In this document: positions 1-4,815 of the stretch, piece after piece
How positions within the stretch are numbered: position 1 is the first letter of the stretch
How the letters are laid out: every line of letters starts with the position of its first letter
Assembly: GCA_900549645.1 (NCBI GenBank)
Contig: URPD01000073.1
Coordinates: 1-6,155, forward strand
Length of the DNA stretch: 6,155 bases
Direction: 5' to 3'
From: an uncultured Eubacteriales bacterium
GTDB lineage: Bacteria; Bacillota; Clostridia; Oscillospirales; Oscillospiraceae
Made by a program: the position numbers and the translations under genes
Notes under the pieces: model-generated
The model's database searches: none
The model's input: only the letters and a program-made list of their open reading frames with translations
What the model was told of the DNA's origin: nothing

Positions 1-1514
1 TGCTCGACAAGAAGTTCGGCGCTCCGCTGATCACCAACGACGGCGTGACCATCGCAAAGGAAATCGAGCTGGAGGATCCGTTTGAGAACATGGGCGCACA
101 GCTCATCAAGGAAGTCTCCACCAAGACCAACGACGTCGCAGGCGACGGCACCACCAGTGCAACCGTGCTCGCACAGGCGATGATCAACGAAGGTCTGAAG
201 AACCTCGCAGCCGGCGCAAACCCCATGGTTATGAGAAAGGGCATCCAGAAGGCCACCGCAGCCGCTGTCGAGGCCGTCAAGGGTATCTCCCAGCCGGTCT
301 CCGGCTCCAATGACATCGCCCGCGTCGGCACCATTTCCTCCGGCGACGAGCACATCGGCAACCTGATTGCCGACGCGATGGAGAAGGTCAGCCAGAACGG
401 TGTCATCACCATCGAGGAATCCAAGACCGCCGAGACTTACAGCGATGTCGTCGAAGGTATGCAGTTTGACCGCGGCTACCTCAGCCCCTACATGGCAACC
501 GATATGGACAAAATGGAAGCCGTCATTGACGACGCTCTCATCCTCATCACCGATAAGAAGATCTCCAACATTCAGGAGATTCTGCCCCTGCTTGAGCAGA
601 TCGTCAAAGCCGGCCGCAAGCTGCTGATAATCGCCGAGGACGTCGAGGGCGAGGCTCTGGCCACTATCGTTCTCAACAAGCTGCGCGGCACCTTCACCTG
701 CGTGTGCGTCAAGGCTCCCGGCTTCGGCGACAGACGCAAGGAAATGCTTCAGGATATCGCAATCCTGACCGGCGGCACCGTCGTCTCCAGCGATCTCGGC
801 ATGGAGCTGAAGGATGCTGACCTCAGCGTTCTGGGTCAGGCTCATCAGGTCAAGGTCACCAAGGAGAACACCACCATCGTTGACGGTGCCGGCTCCTCCG
901 AGGACATCAAGGCTCGCACCACTCAGATCGAGCATCAGATAAGCGTCTCCACCTCCGAGTATGACAAGGAGAAGCTTCAGGAGCGTCTGGCAAAGCTGTC
1001 CGGCGGCGTTGCCGTCATCAAGGTCGGCGCTGCCACTGAGACCGAGATGAAGGAGAAGAAACTCCGCATTGAGGACGCTCTGAACGCTACCCGCGCCGCA
1101 GTCGCGGAAGGCATCGTTGCAGGCGGCGGCACCGCATATGTCGTGGCCTCCAAGGCAGCCGACAAGCTGGTTGCAACCCTCAGCGGCGATGAGAAGACCG
1201 GCGCCGCGATCGTTGCCCGCGCGCTGAAGGCTCCTATCATGCAGATCGCCGCGAACGCAGGTCTCGAAGGCGCAGTCATCCTCAATAATGTGTATAACAG
1301 CCGCAAGGCCAACTACGGCTTCGACGCTGCGAACGACAAGTACGGCGACATGATTGAGCTTGGCATCGTCGACCCGACCAAGGTCTGCCGCAGCGCACTT
1401 GAGAACGCCGCCTCCGTCGCCTCCATGGTTCTGACCACCGAGAGCCTCGTAGCCGACATTCCTGAGAAGAATCCTCCCGTCGCCGCAGCTCCCGACATGG
1501 GCGGCATGTATTGA
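1..1514 (+). CDS. groEL: 60-kDa chaperonin GroEL, 5' end outside the window
   Basis: GroEL (Hsp60/Cpn60) forms the ATP-driven double-ring folding chamber of the cytoplasm, working with GroES. The reading frame is open from the first base (first full codon at 3, Leu equivalent to E. coli Leu40 by recalled alignment), so about 38-39 N-terminal residues lie upstream. Landmarks seen: the ATP-site GDGTT (Asp codon 144-146, equivalent to D87), EGMQFDRGYLSPY at the apical boundary, DVEGEAL, KAPGFGDRRK, EDALNATRAAV (holding the D398 equivalent that triggers hydrolysis), the VAGGG turn, and LGIVDPTKV (D495 equivalent). The protein ends in DMGGMY, so only one GGM unit remains of the usual flexible GGM-repeat tail. 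The TGA stop is at 1512-1514. GroES and any CIRCE operator would lie upstream, outside the window. No internal frameshift or missing catalytic residue is seen. Identity is essentially certain. Confidence 0.98.
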   Translation, partial: LDKKFGAPLITNDGVTIAKEIELEDPFENMGAQLIKEVSTKTNDVAGDGTTSATVLAQAMINEGLKNLAAGANPMVMRKGIQKATAAAVEAVKGISQPVSGSNDIARVGTISSGDEHIGNLIADAMEKVSQNGVITIEESKTAETYSDVVEGMQFDRGYLSPYMATDMDKMEAVIDDALILITDKKISNIQEILPLLEQIVKAGRKLLIIAEDVEGEALATIVLNKLRGTFTCVCVKAPGFGDRRKEMLQDIAILTGGTVVSSDLGMELKDADLSVLGQAHQVKVTKENTTIVDGAGSSEDIKARTTQIEHQISVSTSEYDKEKLQERLAKLSGGVAVIKVGAATETEMKEKKLRIEDALNATRAAVAEGIVAGGGTAYVVASKAADKLVATLSGDEKTGAAIVARALKAPIMQIAANAGLEGAVILNNVYNSRKANYGFDAANDKYGDMIELGIVDPTKVCRSALENAASVASMVLTTESLVADIPEKNPPVAAAPDMGGMY

Positions 1515-1605
1515 TAAACGGGTAAAAGCCTTGTAAAATCAACGGTTTTGTGTGATGAATGCGGCAAGTACACATGATTTACACAAATCCACATGATTCC
1601 GGACA
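1515..1605. other. groEL 3' flank, AT-richer spacer
   Basis: This short stretch follows the groEL stop codon and precedes the large palindrome. It has no plausible gene. It contains a 9-bp direct repeat CACATGATT at 1571-1579 and 1590-1598 (19-bp period) and no convincing stem-loop of its own. Confidence 0.5.
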
Positions 1606-1643
1606 GCCCCCAACACTCACTCAATTGAGTGAGTGTTGGGGGC
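1606..1643. terminator. Perfect 38-bp palindrome, probable groEL terminator stem
   Basis: Two 19-base arms starting GCCCCCAACACTCACTCAA and ending at the centre (1624/1625) are exact reverse complements with no unpaired loop. In RNA this would fold into a very stable hairpin (about 17 pairs plus a small closing loop) 91 nt after the groEL stop. That position suits an intrinsic terminator or 3' stabiliser. The following bases are only ATCTT, not a full U-tract, and four bases on the MITE-like element begins. Position and stem strength support a terminator. The poor U-tract, perhaps interrupted by the insertion, is the doubt. Confidence 0.6.
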
Positions 1644-1647
1644 ATCT

Positions 1648-1674
1648 TAGTATCGGTTGACAAGGGCAAACACG
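1648..1674 (+). repeat. Left terminal inverted repeat of the MITE-like element
   Basis: This is the 27-bp left arm, containing the core GTTGACAAGGGCA. It differs from the right arm only at arm positions 8 (G versus A) and 22 (A versus G). Confidence 0.75.
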
Positions 1675-1898
1675 GTTTTGGCGGGCAGAAATGCGCCCAT
1701 ACTTCTTCAAAGTCCTTGACAATACAGTAAGTATTCTCTGCGGCCTTTTCATCGTCTGGCCACATTTCTGCTCCGTCAAAACTGCTTCGCACCTGACAGG
1801 GATGGATTTTCGAGTGATTTTTGCTTTTTGAGACACGGACGGGCTGCCGCCCTTCAAGACGAAAAGAGCAAAAAGCGCAGAAAAGACGCACTGTCAGG

Positions 1899-1925
1899 CG
1901 TGTCTGCCCTTGTCAACTGATACTA
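1899..1925 (-). repeat. Right terminal inverted repeat of the MITE-like element
   Basis: This is the 27-bp right arm, the inverted copy of 1648-1674, with TGCCCTTGTCAAC as its core on the + strand. It ends 12 bp before the -35 box of the HD-domain gene promoter, so the element sits between the groEL 3' end and that promoter without disrupting it. Confidence 0.75.
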
Positions 1926-1937
1926 TTTCCGCTGGCG

Positions 1938-1966
1938 TTGAAATGTGCCGCGCGCTATGGTATGAT
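1938..1966 (+). promoter_or_regulatory. Sigma-A-type promoter of the HD-domain gene
   Basis: TTGAAA at 1938-1943 and TATGAT at 1961-1966 are separated by exactly 17 bp, each one base from consensus. The predicted start of transcription, around 1973, falls just ahead of the Shine-Dalgarno sequence at 1981 and gives a very short leader. The gene therefore appears to be transcribed independently of groEL. Confidence 0.7.
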
Positions 1967-1980
1967 TGTCAGCAGATTTC

Positions 1981-1987
1981 AGGAGGT
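1981..1987 (+). promoter_or_regulatory. Ribosome binding site fixing the HD-gene start
   Basis: AGGAGGT is a near-perfect anti-16S match, five bases before the ATG at 1993. It favours that start over the in-frame ATG at 1966, which overlaps the -10 box and has no such site. Confidence 0.85.
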
Positions 1988-1992
1988 CAGGC

Positions 1993-2997
1993 ATGAACAC
2001 ATACACAGAGCACCACGCGATAAGCTATCACAGCGACGCTCCGGCATGGCTGGACGAATTCTGCGCCGTACCGGAGATGCAGCGCCTGCGCGGCGTTGGC
2101 ATGAACTGCGGCTGTGAATACACCGCGTTTCCGCGCTTTCTCTGTCTGCCGCGATATTCCCGCTTCCGGCACAGCGTCGGCGTCTGTCTCATCACATGGC
2201 ACTTCACCGGCGAGATTGAGCAGGCGCTCGCGGCGCTGTTTCACGATATATCCACACCGTCCTTCGCGCACACGGTTGATTTTCTGCACGGCGACTATCT
2301 GCGGCAGGAGTACACCGAAGGCCGCACCGCCGCGATGATAACGCAGTCCCCGGAAATCATGGCGCTGCTCGGAAAATACGGAGTCGCGCCCGACGCCGTG
2401 ACGGACTACCACCTCTACCCCATCGCCGACAACGACAGTCCCCGGCTCTCCGCCGACCGGCTCGAATATACGCTTGGCAACCTCGCGGGCTACTCGCTGT
2501 GCTCCCCCGCCGCGCTTCAGGAATACTACGACGCGCTGTGCGTCGCCTCCGCGCCCGACGGCGCCCCGGAGCTTGCGTTCCAACGTGCGGACATCGCCGC
2601 GGCTTTTGCGCGCGACGCACTGAAGATGTCCCGCATATACGTGTCCGACGAGGATCGCTACGCTATGCAGCGGCTGGCCGAGCTTCTGCGGCACGCAGTT
2701 GAAAAAGGCGTATTGAGTCTCGACGACCTGTATGGGACCGAGGACGACGTGATTGCAAAAATCACAGCCGATGACAGGCTGCGCGCTGAGTGGGCAGCCT
2801 ATCGTTCTCTGCATCAAATGCTCCTCCCCAGCGAGGCCGCCTCCGACGCCGCATGGCGCGTTATACCGGCGAAGAAGCGCTGCATAGACCCGCTTGTCGC
2901 GGGCAAAGGCCGACTCTCGGAGATTGACGCCGATTTTGCCGCGGAGCTTTCCGCTTTCCTCCTCCAGCCGCTGGACGAACCGGTGTGCGCAATATGA
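1993..2997 (+). CDS. HD-domain metal-dependent phosphohydrolase
   Basis: The protein is 334 residues, starting at the ATG behind a strong AGGAGGT. It carries the HD-superfamily metal-site signature: FRHSVGV (His60), LFHDISTPSFAH (His84-Asp85, with His93 behind), and SADRLEYTL (Asp155), giving the H...HD...D set. An upstream QRLRGVGM segment near 30-37 resembles the RLRxIxQLG region of COG1078-type phosphohydrolases related to dGTPases and SAMHD1. Known members of that fold hydrolyse dNTPs or other nucleotide phosphates, but the substrate here cannot be read from sequence. No signal peptide or membrane segment is seen, so it is probably cytoplasmic. The half after residue 160 is helical and lacks a second recognisable domain. 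It has its own promoter between the MITE-like element and the gene and is followed by tandem hairpins. The HD family call is firm; the exact activity is not. Confidence 0.88.
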   Translation: MNTYTEHHAISYHSDAPAWLDEFCAVPEMQRLRGVGMNCGCEYTAFPRFLCLPRYSRFRHSVGVCLITWHFTGEIEQALAALFHDISTPSFAHTVDFLHGDYLRQEYTEGRTAAMITQSPEIMALLGKYGVAPDAVTDYHLYPIADNDSPRLSADRLEYTLGNLAGYSLCSPAALQEYYDALCVASAPDGAPELAFQRADIAAAFARDALKMSRIYVSDEDRYAMQRLAELLRHAVEKGVLSLDDLYGTEDDVIAKITADDRLRAEWAAYRSLHQMLLPSEAASDAAWRVIPAKKRCIDPLVAGKGRLSEIDADFAAELSAFLLQPLDEPVCAI

Positions 2998-3006
2998 TAG
3001 TAAAAC

Positions 3007-3030
3007 AGGCAGAGCCTCGCGGCTCTGCCT
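3007..3030. terminator. 3' hairpin I after the HD gene
   Basis: The stem AGGCAGAGCC/GGCTCTGCCT (10 bp) with a TCGC loop lies nine bases after the HD-gene stop. No U-tract follows directly; a second hairpin does (3032-3073). The same stem sequence recurs at 3321-3342 beside the convergent AraC gene. Confidence 0.7.
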
Positions 3031-3083
3031 CAGCTTGTCAAAAAAGTTTTGTGAGGACTTTTTTTGACAAGCTTCATCCGCCG
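3031..3083 (+). repeat. 53-bp intergenic repeat, copy 1, with A/T-tract hairpin
   Basis: The segment begins CAGCTTGTCAAAAAAGT and ends GCTTCATCCGCCG. It matches 6103-6155 at 51 of 53 positions. Inside it, 3032-3073 folds as a long hairpin pairing AGCTTGTCAAAAAAG with its complement around a GTGAG-type loop. The 7-T run at 3059-3065 sits in the descending arm, so the unit could act as a bidirectional intrinsic terminator. The two differing bases (TT here, CC in copy 2) keep G-U pairing in RNA. Confidence 0.8.
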
Positions 3084-3084
3084 A

Positions 3085-3107
3085 GCGTTTTGATATTATC
3101 AAAATGC
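3085..3107. repeat. Small inverted repeat (hairpin)
   Basis: GCGTTTTGAT and ATCAAAATGC pair over ten positions (one of them G-U) around ATT. It is one of a series of hairpins in the convergent intergenic region. Function is unknown. Confidence 0.55.
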
Positions 3108-3116
3108 TGCTTTGCT

Positions 3117-3147
3117 CCAAAAGTCGTTGATGTATCAAGACTTTTGG
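3117..3147. repeat. 31-bp near-perfect palindrome
   Basis: CCAAAAGTC pairs with GACTTTTGG, and inside it TTGAT pairs with ATCAA around GT, with one unpaired G between the stems. It could be a hairpin in RNA or a protein-binding palindrome in DNA. Confidence 0.6.
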
Positions 3148-3198
3148 ACGGCGGTTTATTGTATTTGAGGCGGGCCTTTTCTCGCTGCGGCTCGGTCA

Positions 3199-3245
3199 CG
3201 GCGCGGCTCTGACATGCCACCGGCATGTCATTCACTACCGCGCCG
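3199..3245. repeat. Compound GC-rich stem-loop
   Basis: An inner perfect stem TGACATGCC/GGCATGTCA (3210-3218 with 3222-3230, loop ACC) is enclosed by an outer stem CGGCGCGG/CCGCGCCG (3199-3206 with 3238-3245), separated by unpaired CTC and TTCACTA. The rest of 3148-3320 shows no gene, only GC-rich sequence. Confidence 0.55.
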
Positions 3246-3320
3246 CCGCTGCGCTACCCCTCAAGCTCCCCCGCTGCTCTCTTATCCGCGCCCTGCTGCA
3301 CATGTTCTTTGACAGACTGC

Positions 3321-3342
3321 GGCAGAGCCTCGCGGCTCTGCC
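3321..3342 (-). terminator. Hairpin at the 3' end of the AraC gene
   Basis: The stem GGCAGAGCC/GGCTCTGCC (9 bp, four-base loop) starts three bases beyond the AraC stop, read on the minus strand. It is followed by GCAGTCTGTCAAAGAAC, a degenerate version of the CAGCTTGTCAAAAAAG that follows hairpin I. No U-tract follows on the minus strand. Confidence 0.6.
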
Positions 3343-3345
3343 TGT

Positions 3346-4341
3346 TTAATATTCCGTTTTCAACCCGCCCGGAACGGCGGTTTTTCTGCGGTATTCAAGC
3401 GGGGAGCAGGAAAATTCCCGGCGGAAGGCCGCGGCAAATTTGCTCTGGTTCACATATCCCGCCCGGTTCGCAACCTCGATCACGGATAGCCGCGTCCCGG
3501 AAAGCAGCTCCGCCGCGTAAAGCATCCGCTTATGCGTGACATAGCGGGAAATGCTCTGGCCGAACACGCCGCAGAAATAATTTTTGACGCTGCTTTCACT
3601 GACGGAGAACAACTCCGCGAACTCGCGCACGGTATGCTGCTTTGAAAGGTCGGCGGTGATTATCTCCTCCGTCCTCTTTGCGATCCCGACCTGCGACTTG
3701 GTATAGTAGACCGGCCGCGCCGTTTTCATCTCCGCCGTCTCATATATGAGAGCGGCCAGAAGCTCTATCACGCCGGTTTTCATGCCGACTTCCTGTACCG
3801 CCCCGCCGCATCCCTGCTCCCACAGCTTTTCCCGCAGTGCATCCGGCAGGTGCATCCCGGCAATGAAGGTCTCCCCGTCCGGGCAATATTTGTCCCTCAG
3901 CTCCGTCACGTCCAGCCCGAAGCCGCTTTTAAGCATGGAGTCCTCGCCCGCCGCCGTGTCCGGATCTATGAACAGCTCTATCCCCTCGTACTCCCTGCCT
4001 GGATACATATACTCGCTCTGCGCGTATCTCTCGGTCAGCGATATCTGCCCGGAGGTCAGAAATACATGCCGGTTGTCGTTGAGCACCAGCTCGCATCTGC
4101 CGCGTATGCAGTAGTTGACAATCAACGGCCCTTTGCCGTCGCCGCCGTCCGGGCTGGGCGGCGGCCACGTGGGCGCGGCGACGAATATGCGCGCCAGCGT
4201 CACGCCGGGGAACACCGGGAAAAAGCGCATCCGCCCCGTTCCGCCCGCATCCGAGAGGATGAGGTCAATATAATTTTTCTCCGTCTTTACCGTGACGCCG
4301 GGAAGCTCCCGGCATTTTTCGATAACTTCCGCTGTGTTCAT
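3346..4341 (-). CDS. AraC-family transcriptional regulator
   Basis: This 331-residue cytoplasmic DNA-binding protein has an N-terminal sensor region and the two helix-turn-helix motifs of AraC/XylS regulators. HTH1 lies at about 237-260 (TVREFAELFSVSESSVKNYF) and HTH2 at about 286-318 (SVIEVANRAGYVNQSKFAAAFRREF, then the family signature SPLEYRR). The part around residues 73-125 (LIVNYCIRGRCELVL and following) looks like a cupin-type effector domain; the ligand is not deducible. The start ATG (4341-4339) is preceded by GAAGGG ten bases upstream on the minus strand. It is divergent from the membrane-protein/hydrolase operon across a 135-bp gap with tandem repeats, the usual arrangement for a local activator of the neighbouring operon. 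It converges on the HD gene. The family call is firm; the regulated target is inferred from position. Confidence 0.93.
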   Translation of the reverse strand: MNTAEVIEKCRELPGVTVKTEKNYIDLILSDAGGTGRMRFFPVFPGVTLARIFVAAPTWPPPSPDGGDGKGPLIVNYCIRGRCELVLNDNRHVFLTSGQISLTERYAQSEYMYPGREYEGIELFIDPDTAAGEDSMLKSGFGLDVTELRDKYCPDGETFIAGMHLPDALREKLWEQGCGGAVQEVGMKTGVIELLAALIYETAEMKTARPVYYTKSQVGIAKRTEEIITADLSKQHTVREFAELFSVSESSVKNYFCGVFGQSISRYVTHKRMLYAAELLSGTRLSVIEVANRAGYVNQSKFAAAFRREFSCSPLEYRRKTAVPGGLKTEY

Positions 4342-4401
4342 ACGTGGCGTTCCCTTCTTTTTAACTCATTACCTTTTTGGAGTCATAATGTCAGGCGGCG
4401 G

Positions 4402-4430
4402 TAGACTGCGTGGCGGCGGCTTGATAAAAT
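4402..4430 (+). promoter_or_regulatory. Extended -10 promoter of the transporter/hydrolase operon
   Basis: TAAAAT at 4425-4430 is preceded by TG one base upstream (TGATAAAAT), an extended -10. A weak -35, TAGACT at 4402-4407 (four of six), lies 17 bp upstream. A weak -35 with an extended -10 fits an activator-dependent promoter beside an AraC gene. The region 4342-4401 should also hold the AraC promoter; only a weak minus-strand -35 (CTGACA, 4394-4389) without a good -10 is visible. Confidence 0.5.
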
Positions 4431-4458
4431 AGCCGTTGGTTAAGCCAATCTAACCGTT
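4430..4458 (+). promoter_or_regulatory. Candidate AraC-type operator: tandem 8-mers and inverted pentamers
   Basis: TAGCCGTT (4430-4437) and TAACCGTT (4451-4458) are direct repeats 21 bp apart, two helical turns, the geometry AraC dimers often use. Overlapping them is the inverted pair GGTTA (4438-4442) and TAACC (4451-4455). The site lies at and just after the predicted transcription start, so a repressive or dual role is possible. Confidence 0.4.
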
Positions 4459-4463
4459 ATTTT

Positions 4464-4470
4464 GGGAGGT
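4464..4470 (+). promoter_or_regulatory. Ribosome binding site for the S-component gene
   Basis: GGGAGGT stands six bases before the ATG at 4477, fixing that start over a TTG at 4462 that overlaps the site itself. Confidence 0.85.
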
Positions 4471-4476
4471 ACTGTT

Positions 4477-4815
4477 ATGAATGAAAAAATTCAGGCGAAA
4501 GACCTTATAAACATCGGCCTTTTCACCGTTCTTTACTTTGTGCTCGGCTGCTGCGTGGCGATCCCCATCGGCTTCGTGCCGATCTTTCTGCCGATCCTCG
4601 GCTCGCTCTGGACTCTGATAACCGGCATCCCGTTCATGCTCTTCGCCGTCAGAGTGAAGAAGTTCGGCATGGTCACGATAATGGCCGTCCTCAGCGGACT
4701 GCTGATGGGTCTGACCGGCATGGGCTTCTGGGGCATCCTCACCGGCGCGGTCTTCGGCCTTCTGGGCGACCTCATAATGAAGTCCGGCAGCTATGGCTTT
4801 GAAACTAATACTTGA
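4477..4815 (+). CDS. MptD/Trep_Strep-type ECF transporter S-component, apparently C-terminally truncated
   Basis: The 112-residue hydrophobic protein begins MNEKIQAKDLINIGLFTVLY, the typical opening of the Trep_Strep (MptD) family of putative substrate-binding S-components. The family-like stretches GIPFMLFAVRVKKFGMVTIM (about 50-69) and GAVFGLLGDLIMKSG (about 90-104) follow. Three to four membrane helices are visible (about 10-30, 33-57, 64-101). Members I recall run to roughly 180-200 residues with further helices after the DLI.KSG motif; here homology stops at about residue 107, and the last codons (FETNT) lie out of frame inside the next gene. No EcfT or EcfA gene is present nearby. It has a strong ribosome binding site and its own promoter, so it may still be expressed. 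A deletion-derived remnant is the likelier reading; a genuinely short variant is possible. The substrate is unknown. Confidence 0.72.
   Translation: MNEKIQAKDLINIGLFTVLYFVLGCCVAIPIGFVPIFLPILGSLWTLITGIPFMLFAVRVKKFGMVTIMAVLSGLLMGLTGMGFWGILTGAVFGLLGDLIMKSGSYGFETNT

Larger units (their letters stand above)
1648..1925. mobile_element. MITE-like element with 27-bp terminal inverted repeats
   Basis: The left end (1648-1674, beginning TAGTATCGGTTGACAAGG) and the reverse complement of the right end (1925-1899, beginning TAGTATCAGTTGACAAGG) match at 25 of 27 positions. The 278-bp unit is too small for a transposase, and no transposase motif is seen on either strand. An open minus-strand frame runs through it, but it has no recognisable start or domain and continues into the palindrome and groEL. 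Internal inverted octamers CCTGACAG/CTGTCAGG sit at about 1793-1800 and 1891-1898. Both outer ends are TA, which would fit a TA target duplication of the IS630/Tc1 type (inference). Size, paired ends and intergenic placement match a non-autonomous miniature inverted-repeat element. A structured intergenic RNA element is the alternative. Confidence 0.65.
3005..3345. repeat. Non-coding block bracketed by about 41-bp imperfect inverted repeats
   Basis: The left edge (3005-3045: ACAGGCAGAGCC, loop, GGCTCTGCC, CAG, TGTCAAA) and the reverse complement of the right edge (3345-3305) agree at about 35 of 41 positions by hand alignment. The arms abut the stop codons of the convergent HD and AraC genes. 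The interior carries the hairpins listed separately and no credible reading frame with a ribosome binding site. It may be a degenerate miniature element or two facing copies of a gene-end module. Confidence 0.5.

Noticed and set aside
1658..1737. TTGACA hexamers at 1658-1663 and 1716-1721 as promoters inside the MITE-like element
   Set aside because: Neither has a usable -10 at 16-18 bp on the same strand. They are more simply part of the inverted-repeat sequence or chance.
1313..1891. Minus-strand open frame crossing the MITE-like element, palindrome and groEL
   Set aside because: It runs through three unrelated structures, has no ribosome binding site and shows no transposase or other domain. 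The part inside the element (WPDDEKAAENTYCIVKDF) looks protein-like, but nothing identifies it, so no gene is called.
1966..2997. Earlier start for the HD gene at ATG 1966
   Set aside because: This ATG overlaps the -10 hexamer TATGAT and lies ahead of the expected transcription start. The AGGAGGT at 1981 points to the ATG at 1993.
1648..3083. Common origin of the MITE-like arms and the 53-bp gene-end repeat through shared CTTGTCAA/TTGACAAG
   Set aside because: Only an 8-base core is shared and flanking bases differ completely, so common ancestry is not supported from this window alone.
1987..3138. 383-codon open frame on the minus strand opposite the HD-domain gene
   Set aside because: It is antisense to a gene with an intact HD signature, promoter and ribosome binding site. 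Its translation is low-complexity (Gly/Val/Arg-rich) with no domain, and it begins inside the repeat block. It is a by-product of high GC.
3005..3345. CRISPR array or tRNA gene among the hairpins
   Set aside because: There are no regularly spaced direct repeats with unique spacers, and no cloverleaf with T-loop or anticodon features.
3850..4404. 184-codon + strand frame opposite the AraC gene
   Set aside because: It is a shadow of the AraC coding sequence, with Arg/Ala-rich composition, no motif and no ribosome binding site.
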